Of a stretch of DNA of 22,357 nt, positions 16,901-22,357 are shown piece by piece. The position numbers and the translations under genes were made by a program. The stretch is from contig DFHY01000053.1 of the NCBI GenBank assembly GCA_002371345.1, positions 12,510-34,866 of the forward strand, written 5' to 3'. This DNA comes from Lachnospiraceae bacterium UBA3711 (GTDB lineage: Bacteria > Bacillota > Clostridia > Lachnospirales > Lachnospiraceae). Below the pieces are notes generated by a model. The model made no database searches. It was not told where the DNA came from and was given only the letters and a program-made list of their open reading frames with translations. How positions within the stretch are numbered: position 1 is the first letter of the stretch; each line of letters starts with the position of its first letter.

Positions 16901-18649
16901 CATTCATTTCCGCACATCATCTTCGCAAGGAACACGGAAGGCTCATCCGGTACCATGATGCCCGCCGAGGAGTCCTTCGGCAGGCTGAAGTCGGATATAC
17001 TGTGGCTTAAGCTTCCTGCTTACTTTGAGAACATGAGCTCAACACGCATACGCCGCAATGTCTCTGACAACAAGGACATCGCCGACCTTGTCGAAAATGT
17101 CGTCCAGAACTATATCTACGATCTCGGGCTGTACACGATGGATCCCATTTATAAGCGCGCGGCCAGGACAAGGGCTGTTGACACTGTTATTCAGGACACC
17201 GCGGATGAAACGCTCATAAGTGATCTCGAGCGGGAGTTCGGCAGCATCCGCAGTTCATCCGGTGATTCATCAGCCGGCAATGTGCAGGCAGTCATTCTGA
17301 AAAATGATGACGCTCCCGGCAATATATGCGGAGCCGTCCTCTATCATAATCTGGAAGTAAATGAACTGCTCAGGGAATGCTCCGACATAGATCTCGCCGC
17401 GAAGCTGAGGGATCAGCTCTGCGGGCCGGCCTACGTGATCACAAAGATTCTCGGAAAATCTGACGACATACGCAGCGAAAGCTTCACTGCCCTGTGCGAG
17501 ATGCTGGCGCACTGCCAGGAGGAAGGCTTCTCATACGCGGTCTGCTTCCACACCGGGGAATACAGCGATATTCTGAGCTCATTCGGTTTCCTGCCGCACC
17601 CTGCCCTCGAGGACTGCTATATCGTCGACATGAGACATCCTCTGGTCCTGTTTTTTGACACTCCATCCTTCATCAAGGACCCGTTTCTTGATGACCCGAA
17701 GACACGAAGAGTTCTGTGGGAGTGCAACATGCGGCTTCGCCGTGAGATCGCCGCCCTCTTCCCGGGACAGCTGGTCCTGTGCTTTGACTCTGAAGTCATG
17801 AATCACCGGCTGATACAGATGATCATGAGAAATAATCCGCTCTCAAAGGTACAGTACTCGGCAAAAGCTCTCGGAGACCACATCTGTGTGCCTTACGGCA
17901 AGATCCTGAAAGGAGTCCTGGTTCCTAACTGTGTAACCAAAGACCTGAACACCGAGAAGCTCTACGACATCGATATGGAGCATTTCGAGATCCGTGAGTT
18001 CCCGCAGTATACTCCGCTGAATATTCAGCTCAGAACCATCAAGTCCTTCATGCGCCCTGTGATTCTTGCAGATGATCTTTACCACAAGGGCTACCGGCTC
18101 GAAGCGGTAAATAAGGTCATGAAGCAGGAGGGAGTCGTTCTCGACAAGCTGATAGTCGGCATATGCTCAGGCCGCGGACGGGATCTCGCAGGTGTGTCAG
18201 GCGTACCTATCGAATCAGTATACTTTGTTCCCAACATGCGTTCATGGCTGATCGAATCGGATCTGTATCCATTCATCGGAGGAGACGGAATCCGGGTAAA
18301 GGACAAGGCGCAGTCATCACCGTCGCTGCCGTCGGTGAATTCGATCCTCCCGTACCAATTTCCGTCATTTATGAAGGGAGCTTCAATGGCGGCCTTCTAC
18401 AGTATGTCCGGAGTCTGTCTGGAAAACGCGAAGAGCATATTCCTGGTTCTGGAGAAGCTTTACCAGAAGAAATACCACCGAAAGCTGACTCTCTCCCGCA
18501 TAAAGGAAGTGCTGGCGGAGCCCAGGCACCCGGACACCTGCATCATGGATTCATCCGTTATCCAGGAGTCGCCGTCAGCCCTGCTGGATCGCGAGATACA
18601 GAAGCTCAGGCGGCTCAGGCATCTGTTGGACGGAGAGTTCAGGCTCTGA
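13946..18649 (+). CDS. 1567-residue HD / HEAT / NMNAT / GNAT-like / PRTase-like fusion protein
   Basis: The domains, in order: a helical N-terminus (1-145); an HD metal-dependent phosphohydrolase domain with His154, His188-Asp189 (ILHDIGK), His230 and Asp near 252; alpha-helical HEAT-like repeats (about 340-860, for example SHQDGDIRRQSARIAASVIA and SDDLEIRVCALRFLMCWL); a nucleotidyltransferase domain (869-1064) with FFPGTFDPFSLGH (873-885) and SSTRIRR (1031-1037), as in NadD-type NMNATs; a region resembling a GNAT acetyltransferase (about 1070-1235); and a C-terminal region (1236-1567) with VILADDLYHKGYR at 1372-1384, close to the PRPP-binding motif of type I phosphoribosyltransferases. The GNAT and PRTase assignments are inference. 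Ser882 replaces the first histidine of the usual HxGH. GAGGT precedes the ATG. The overall function is unknown; the domains point to nucleotide or NAD-like chemistry. It is too large and composite to be housekeeping NadD. Confidence 0.85.
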   Translation: MNSAQRNELIRSIASSIPINDDGALLKDCPKLMADQLEKLLEGSAAMDLDDWNDYVCSWLLDDFYPSGRELPDREARREAVLFYLDVLNELFAREEKLLGRSRTRSLVFLSSRQAKNYDSAAPYLRLLKCLKEGYLYAFMRLHREVTGYETLGHISGVSYVAMYIAKQLLNTKVKVDLALVSGAAILHDIGKYGCRPHEICRVPYLHYYYTYEFAQRMNLGQIGAIASSHSVWDLELENLSVESLLLIYADFRVKSVRLPDNTEQVHFWSLKESYDIILSKLDNVDDEKRARYAKVYAKLKDFEDYLVSLGVSTDLESPFHAPPAGTPYSLMNTDEMVQAFKFLAISQNLKVMYTTSHDVSFISLLEDIRGEKDWRHVRAFLTVLDEYSGYLSQEQKLVILDFLYEMLSHQDGDIRRQSARIAASVIAGFDITFRKELPQDVSAPRIGRRMVDIWSSFFHRMLFPSHMMTQQHRRWVGYSMKTVVRTLLSMCGADKRRDVLNVIMEHYKSSRWEPLTRFLLLDCLPEIPYLLCSANQQKLLFRFARQFLISDDLEIRVCALRFLMCWLKQGCACDEEMLNVVRSLETGDSSPVCVRYLIARIRSLALGEEMLLEYDEKLLYIDNQRSEIPWIYKLVNLEILQQKMLDESDHLKVYQYASHLLNLLQFTTSVTNKLQAGENLVRIMPHLSASQRYEIVLELVRALSMGRYSVSKYIPQFMGRIYILMDEDERLALLEQFKALYGSPAVSVPILTLETVSVILKDPQISRIPKSERIALEGILFSGTVHFNDEVAREAFYFLGEGLFGSPDINIEQKKEYFTSMARKVLTFIQWDQENMLWYYNAASLNHIYRFISDYLLEHEAISFEKRKKIAFFPGTFDPFSLGHKAIVREIASMGFHVFLAVDEFSWSKNTQPYKIRRKIMVMSVADLDHVFLFPIEIPVNIACPDDLKRLRECFPGEEVYIVAGSDVIEHASAYRAKPSEHSVHSFPHIIFARNTEGSSGTMMPAEESFGRLKSDILWLKLPAYFENMSSTRIRRNVSDNKDIADLVENVVQNYIYDLGLYTMDPIYKRAARTRAVDTVIQDTADETLISDLEREFGSIRSSSGDSSAGNVQAVILKNDDAPGNICGAVLYHNLEVNELLRECSDIDLAAKLRDQLCGPAYVITKILGKSDDIRSESFTALCEMLAHCQEEGFSYAVCFHTGEYSDILSSFGFLPHPALEDCYIVDMRHPLVLFFDTPSFIKDPFLDDPKTRRVLWECNMRLRREIAALFPGQLVLCFDSEVMNHRLIQMIMRNNPLSKVQYSAKALGDHICVPYGKILKGVLVPNCVTKDLNTEKLYDIDMEHFEIREFPQYTPLNIQLRTIKSFMRPVILADDLYHKGYRLEAVNKVMKQEGVVLDKLIVGICSGRGRDLAGVSGVPIESVYFVPNMRSWLIESDLYPFIGGDGIRVKDKAQSSPSLPSVNSILPYQFPSFMKGASMAAFYSMSGVCLENAKSIFLVLEKLYQKKYHRKLTLSRIKEVLAEPRHPDTCIMDSSVIQESPSALLDREIQKLRRLRHLLDGEFRL

Positions 18650-18702
18650 AACACAATTCTCGTGTTATAGCTGTGGGACAGCAAGCTCATATATGTCATT
18701 AT

Positions 18703-18733
18703 GTTGTGGGCAAAAGTACCTTCTGCCCATAAC
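18703..18733 (+). other. Hairpin in the gap before the LDH-like gene
   Basis: GTTGTGGGCA (18703-18712) pairs with TGCCCATAAC (18724-18733) as a 10-bp stem with one G-T wobble and an 11-base loop. No T-run follows, so it is at most a weak terminator. It may be an mRNA stability or processing element between the giant gene and the next gene. I find no convincing promoter in this 110-bp gap. Confidence 0.55.
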
Positions 18734-18759
18734 TATGATGGCGGAAAGGGAGAATAATT

Positions 18760-19767
18760 ATGCGCAAGATTACAGATCTGATTTCGGAATATCCATATAA
18801 TAAGAATCGTCTGGAATCATATCCGTGGCTGATGAGGGATGCGGATGACAAGAAGACGGTTCATATCGCCGGCATGGGTGATGTGGGGAGAAATGCCGCC
18901 ATTGCTCTCAGGATCGCAGGAGCCGATACGGTATCACGGATCGGAATCTATGACATAGACCAGAAGCTCCTCTCCCGGCTGGAAATAGAGATCGGACAGA
19001 TACTCTCCCCTCTGGGCAGTATCGCTTATCCTGATGTAGTCATTCTTGACGAAGCTTCACTGTTTGACTGCGATATCTTCATGTTCTGCGCAACCGGCGG
19101 GGTACCGCCGGTCGGCGAGGAGGCAAAGGGTGACGTGCGGATGGCTCAGTTCTCCCGGAACCGCCTGATTCTCCGTGAATATGCCAGGCAGGCACTGGCA
19201 GCGGACTACCGCGGCCTGTTCGGCGTGGTGTCGGATCCTCTGGATCTTCTGTGCCAGGAGGCCGCCCGCTATCTCCATCCGGAACAGGTCCAGGGCTTCG
19301 GGCTCGGCGTCATGTTCGCCAGAGCAGCATATTACGCAGATAAAAGAGCTCCCGGTGACCAGCGCTTCTCTCATTTCCGGCAGAGCGGCCGTGTCTTCGG
19401 TCCGCACGGGAAAGGACTGGTTGCCGTCAACAGCATCTCTGCGCAGTACTACGATGACGCCGCCACCGAGAAGCTGACCAACCTGACGGTCGGCGCGAAC
19501 ATCTCTGTCCGTGCCCTCGGCTACAAGCCCTACATCGCGCCCGGCATCTCCTCCGTCGGCCTGACCATTCCTGAAGTCATCAAAGGAAACTGGAATGACA
19601 GCGCCCGCTGCCTGAACGGCGTATTCTTCGGAGCGCGCAATAAGATTACTGAGTCCGGCACAAAGTGGGAGAAAGAGCCGCTTCCCGACGAGCTGTTCTA
19701 CAGGCTGAGAGAAAGCTACCGCGCCCTTGATAAGGCACTGTCCGGGATCACACACCCGAGAGAATAG
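18760..19767 (+). CDS. Divergent lactate/malate dehydrogenase-like protein
   Basis: This 335-residue protein has an N-terminal Rossmann fold: VHIAGMGDVGRNAAIAL (34-50) with G38-x-G40-x2-G43, and the acidic strand end GIYDID (62-67). Past it, the LDH/MDH order can be followed. GDVRMAQFSRNRLILREYA (124-142) resembles the substrate loop R-x6-N. VVSDPLDLL (156-164) stands for the usual VxNPVD. GFGLGVMFAR (179-188) stands for GxGTxLDxxR. FGPHGKG (213-219) supplies His216, the proton-relay histidine. In this alignment the relay aspartate is replaced by Met185 and the asparagine of VxNP by Asp159, so activity may differ or be lost. About 30 extra residues precede the fold. GGGAG lies before the ATG. 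It is downstream of the giant gene and may be cotranscribed. The substrate is unknown. Confidence 0.7.
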   Translation: MRKITDLISEYPYNKNRLESYPWLMRDADDKKTVHIAGMGDVGRNAAIALRIAGADTVSRIGIYDIDQKLLSRLEIEIGQILSPLGSIAYPDVVILDEASLFDCDIFMFCATGGVPPVGEEAKGDVRMAQFSRNRLILREYARQALAADYRGLFGVVSDPLDLLCQEAARYLHPEQVQGFGLGVMFARAAYYADKRAPGDQRFSHFRQSGRVFGPHGKGLVAVNSISAQYYDDAATEKLTNLTVGANISVRALGYKPYIAPGISSVGLTIPEVIKGNWNDSARCLNGVFFGARNKITESGTKWEKEPLPDELFYRLRESYRALDKALSGITHPRE

Positions 19768-19820
19768 TCAGGACCCGCCTGCGGGCATTGCGCGATGAAG
19801 AATAAATGGCCGCCAAAAAG

Positions 19821-19865
19821 GCGGGGGATTCCCCAACTGAGTTGAATCCCCCGCTCCATGTTTTT
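19821..19865. terminator. Bidirectional intrinsic terminator
   Basis: GCGGGGGATTC (19821-19831) pairs perfectly with GAATCCCCCGC (19844-19854) around a 12-base loop. On the plus strand five T residues follow at 19861-19865 after a six-base gap. On the minus strand CTTTTT follows the stem immediately (19815-19820). It lies between the convergent LDH-like and ACT genes and should stop both. Confidence 0.9.
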
Positions 19866-19886
19866 CCTGATCGTATAAGTGGCGGA

Positions 19887-20312
19887 TCAGTCCGGGAACT
19901 TCTCCACCAGCCTGAATCCTGCCGAACGCAGAGCTTTCTCCGCTTTCTTTATGTCTTCCACGCGCAGAATCATATACGCGTTGCCGCCCTTTCCGCCCGC
20001 AAGCGCAGAGTACATGTATTCGAGGTTGACACTCGCGGAAGTAAGCGCGGCCAGCACCTTGTTCAGGCCGCCTGCAATATCCGGAACCATGACTGCCACA
20101 ACCGGCGTCATGCTCGAGATGTATGCATGCTCCTTCAGAATAGTCGCGGTCTCAATGACATTATCAACGATTATGCGGACGATTCCGAAATCCTTGGTTT
20201 CCGCCAGTGACAGCGCTCGGAGTGTAATGCCCGCGTCGGCGAGGATCTTTGTCATCTCGTCCAGCTTACCGGGGCTGTTTTCCAAAAAGACGGATATCTG
20301 TTTAATCGCCAT
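19887..20312 (-). CDS. Tandem ACT-domain protein
   Basis: This 141-residue protein consists of two ACT domains and nothing else: ISVFLENSPGKLDEMTKILADAGI (6-29) opens the first, and VMVPDIAGGLNKVLAALTSASVNLEYMYSALA (74-105) opens the second. ACT domains bind amino acids and control partner proteins allosterically. It starts 12 bp after the paaK stop with a GAGGAGGG ribosome binding site. The same small protein commonly accompanies paaK and iorAB in anaerobes, so it probably senses an aromatic amino acid for that pathway. That role is inference from context. It is the last gene of its operon, ahead of a strong terminator. Confidence 0.9.
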   Translation of the reverse strand: MAIKQISVFLENSPGKLDEMTKILADAGITLRALSLAETKDFGIVRIIVDNVIETATILKEHAYISSMTPVVAVMVPDIAGGLNKVLAALTSASVNLEYMYSALAGGKGGNAYMILRVEDIKKAEKALRSAGFRLVEKFPD

Positions 20313-20324
20313 TGCTTTCCCTCC

Positions 20325-21626
20325 TCATATCTTTCTGTTATCAATCACTCTCACAGCCTTGCCTTCCGAGCGCGCGATTGTCTTCGGCGCAACCAGCTTC
20401 ACGTTCGCCTTGATGCCGAGCATTGACTTGAGACTGTCGACAAGTTCTTTCTGTCTCCTGTTTATCTCGCCCAGATTGTCCGTAAACATCTCCGGTGTCA
20501 TCTCAACATGAACATCGAGCGTGTCTGTATTGTTGACACGTCCTACGATGATCTGGTAGTTCGCCGCGTAGCCCAGGTTGAGCAGGACTGTCTCAATCTG
20601 TGACGGGAATACGTTGACGCCGCGGATGATAAGCATGTCGTCGGAGCGTCCCTTAGGCTTCGCCATCTTGATGAGTGTGCGCCCGCAGGAGCATTTTTCC
20701 CTGGAAAGACTGCAGATATCACGGGTCCTGTAACGGATCATCGGAAATGCTTCCTTATCCAGCGCGGTGAAGACCAGCTCGCCCTCGCTTCCGACGGGAA
20801 GGATCTCCTCCGTATCCGGATCGATGATCTCCGGAATAAAATGATCCTCGTTTACATGCATTCCGTTCTGTTCAGAGCATTCAAATGACACGCCTGGGCC
20901 GGACAGCTCGGTCAGCCCGTAGATATCGTAAGCCTTGATGCCCATCGTCTTCTGGATGTCCTGACGCATTTCCTCAGACCAGGCCTCCGCGCCGAAGATT
21001 CCTGCCTTCAGAGGTATATCATCCGGGCCAAGTCCCATCTCCTTCATCCGCTCGCCAAGGTAGGCCGCGTACGATGGAGTGCAGCAGATGATGCTGGCCT
21101 GAAGGTCACGGATGAACATAATCTGCCTGTCGGTATTTCCGGACGAAGTAGGAACCGTAAGGCAGCCCACCTTGTGTGAGCCTCCGTCAAGCCCGGCGCC
21201 TCCGGTAAACAGGCCATAGCCGTAGGAAACCTGGCATACATCCTCATCTGTTCCGCCGGCCGCCATGATCGCCCTTGCGCAGCAGTCCTCCCACAGATCT
21301 ATATCATGCTGCGTGTAGAACGCGACCACTCTCTTCCCGGTTGTGCCTGAGGTGGAATGAATCCTGACGCAATCCTTCAGAGGCTTTCCGAGAAGCCCGT
21401 ACGGATACGCGTCGCGAAGATCCTTCTTGGAAAGAAACGGGAGCTTGTGAAGGTCATCAATCGAATGAATATCATCCGGCGTGACTCCCTTCTCTTCCAT
21501 CTTCTTCCGATAATAAGGTACATTGTCCCAGACGTGCTTCACCTGCTTCAGAAGCTTCTCATTCTGAATCCCGCGCATAATCTCCGGCGTAGCGCATTCC
21601 ACTTCCTGCTGATAATATTTCTCCAT
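20325..21626 (-). CDS. paaK: Phenylacetate-CoA ligase family protein
   Basis: PaaK activates phenylacetate or related aryl-acids to CoA thioesters with ATP. The 433-residue length is typical. The motifs are HSTSGTTGKRVVAFYT (90-105), the ATP loop; YGLTELSGPG (236-245); MIRYRTRD (296-303); and GRSDDMLIIRGVNVFPSQIE (326-345). Cys312 and Cys314 (KCSCGRT) lie in a region often linked to zinc binding. I use the ATG ending at 21626, preceded by AGGAAAGG. An upstream TTG at 21671 in frame lacks a site and adds residues foreign to the family. Beside iorAB, its likely task in anaerobes is reversible conversion between aryl-acetyl-CoA and aryl-acetate with ATP exchange, rather than aerobic phenylacetate breakdown, since no other paa genes are visible. 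Confidence 0.92.
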   Translation of the reverse strand: MEKYYQQEVECATPEIMRGIQNEKLLKQVKHVWDNVPYYRKKMEEKGVTPDDIHSIDDLHKLPFLSKKDLRDAYPYGLLGKPLKDCVRIHSTSGTTGKRVVAFYTQHDIDLWEDCCARAIMAAGGTDEDVCQVSYGYGLFTGGAGLDGGSHKVGCLTVPTSSGNTDRQIMFIRDLQASIICCTPSYAAYLGERMKEMGLGPDDIPLKAGIFGAEAWSEEMRQDIQKTMGIKAYDIYGLTELSGPGVSFECSEQNGMHVNEDHFIPEIIDPDTEEILPVGSEGELVFTALDKEAFPMIRYRTRDICSLSREKCSCGRTLIKMAKPKGRSDDMLIIRGVNVFPSQIETVLLNLGYAANYQIIVGRVNNTDTLDVHVEMTPEMFTDNLGEINRRQKELVDSLKSMLGIKANVKLVAPKTIARSEGKAVRVIDNRKI

Positions 21627-21707
21627 CGTGTTTCCTTTCCTGAACCGTATTCCGTATGTTTCCTTCTCCAAAGGCAGCCGCGTACGGCCGGTTCAAACTT
21701 TACTGCC

Positions 21708-22283
21708 TTATATCCTGTTTCTTCCGAGTTCAAACGCCCTGCGGTTCATCTCGAGGAACTTCCCGGGAACGCACTCCTCTATTGCCTTCTGCCAGACATC
21801 CACCGGGAAATCAAAATAGTGCGAGAGGCGTCCGAGAAGCACCAGGTTGACGGCCTTCACAGACCCTGCCTCCCTTGCCAGGGACACACAGTCCATGGCG
21901 TCCACCTTTGCCCCGGCTTCGCGCATCTTCTCCACAAGGTTCTCCGGATATGACATCGCTCCGGTAACAACCGGCATCGGATCGATCTGCTGGGTATTCG
22001 TCACTATCTGCCCTCCGGTTCTGAGATAAGGCAGCCATCTGGCACTCTCAAGCACCTCAAATGAAACTATAAAATCCGCCTCTCCCACATCAATTACAGG
22101 AGACGCGACCCTGTCCCCGTAACGCACATAGGTCACCACGCTTCCTCCGCGCTGAGACATGCCGTGTACCTCACTGACCTTGACATCAAAGCCCTGCGTC
22201 AGGAGAAGATGTCCCAGAAGCTTGCTGGCAAGAAGCGAGCCCTGCCCTCCGACGCCGACGATCATGATATTCTTCGTCTCCAT
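21708..22283 (-). CDS. iorB: Indolepyruvate:ferredoxin oxidoreductase, beta subunit
   Basis: With IorA it oxidatively decarboxylates indolepyruvate and other aryl-pyruvates, made by transamination of aromatic amino acids, to aryl-acetyl-CoA while reducing ferredoxin. The 191-residue product is the small subunit, matching the gamma domain of 2-oxoacid oxidoreductases. GVGGQGSLLASKLLG (10-24) and SEVHGMSQRGGSVVTYVRYG (37-56) are diagnostic. The start overlaps the iorA stop as TAATG and has AAGGAG upstream. The reduced ferredoxin formed would be a substrate for the Rnf complex encoded elsewhere in the window. Confidence 0.95.
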   Translation of the reverse strand: METKNIMIVGVGGQGSLLASKLLGHLLLTQGFDVKVSEVHGMSQRGGSVVTYVRYGDRVASPVIDVGEADFIVSFEVLESARWLPYLRTGGQIVTNTQQIDPMPVVTGAMSYPENLVEKMREAGAKVDAMDCVSLAREAGSVKAVNLVLLGRLSHYFDFPVDVWQKAIEECVPGKFLEMNRRAFELGRNRI

Positions 22284-22357
22284 TACGCCTTCTCCTTTCC
22301 ATCGTCTTCTTCTGACTCAAACGCGCCGAACCTGCACATCTGCGTGCATACTCCGCA
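22283..22357 (-). CDS. iorA: Indolepyruvate:ferredoxin oxidoreductase alpha subunit, C-terminal end (partial)
   Basis: The frame runs off the window edge and yields only the last 24 residues, beginning CGVCTQMCRFGAF and ending in an acidic tail and TAA. C-x2-C-x3-C followed by an aromatic and small residues is the end of the C-terminal 4Fe-4S ferredoxin motif of IorA. Its position directly before iorB, with stop and start sharing one base, supports the call. The thiamine-diphosphate domains lie outside the window. Confidence 0.85.
   Translation of the reverse strand, partial: CGVCTQMCRFGAFESEEDDGKEKA

Noticed and set aside
18163..18732. 189-residue plus-strand frame overlapping the end of the giant gene
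   Set aside because: It is a shifted frame within the conserved C-terminal region and lacks any motif; the giant gene explains the sequence.
21671..21709. Hairpin AAGGCAG/CTGCCTT between iorB and paaK as a terminator
   Set aside because: The stem is only 7 bp with a 25-base loop and no T-run, and it overlaps the iorB stop codon; paaK has the same orientation and probably shares the transcript.

Overview
The window looks like part of an anaerobic Clostridia chromosome, most likely Lachnospiraceae or a close relative. The basis is a six-subunit-type Rnf operon in the order rnfC-D-G-E-A, strong AGGAGG-type ribosome binding sites, a clostridial-style citrate synthase, an NADP-type glutamate dehydrogenase, and the iorAB-paaK-ACT module typical of amino-acid-fermenting anaerobes. 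The taxon is inferred from gene content only; no rRNA or tRNA gene is visible.

Layout. (1) 1-9312, minus strand: a tightly packed run read from about 9280 down to 46: citrate synthase, an AMP-forming ligase, a fold-III PLP decarboxylase, a stand-alone acyl carrier protein, then rnfC, rnfD, rnfG, rnfE and rnfA. rnfB would be expected next but lies outside the window or elsewhere. A good promoter precedes citrate synthase, and a second candidate lies just before rnfC. (2) 9239-9850: a gene-free island of repeats with a 94-bp tandem repeat (about 2.7 copies), an inverted partial copy, a long imperfect hairpin, and a short motif repeated three times near the citrate synthase promoter. (3) 9851-11200, minus: gdhA. 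Its promoter overlaps, back to back, the promoter of the plus-strand genes. (4) 11312-18649, plus: a two-gene unit separated by 3 bp. The first gene is a PEP-synthase-like ATP-binding protein without the phosphohistidine domain. The second is a 1567-residue multidomain protein: HD, HEAT-like repeats, NMNAT-type nucleotidyltransferase, GNAT-like region, and a C-terminal region with a phosphoribosyltransferase-like motif. A divergent lactate/malate-dehydrogenase-like gene follows (18760-19767). A bidirectional terminator closes the region. (5) 19887-22357, minus: the ends of an iorA-iorB-paaK-ACT operon.

How the genes fit together. IorAB oxidises aryl-pyruvates and reduces ferredoxin; PaaK activates aryl-acids; GDH links 2-oxoglutarate to glutamate; Rnf oxidises ferredoxin with NAD+ and pumps ions. 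Together these suit amino acid fermentation. The ligase/decarboxylase/ACP trio resembles cassettes that load an amino acid on a carrier protein and decarboxylate it there (BtrJ/BtrK/BtrI-like logic, also the exosortase-associated ligase/decarboxylase/ACP sets). Its product is not evident. The best candidate for an undescribed system is the ATP-grasp plus giant HD/NMNAT/PRTase-like pair at 11312-18649.
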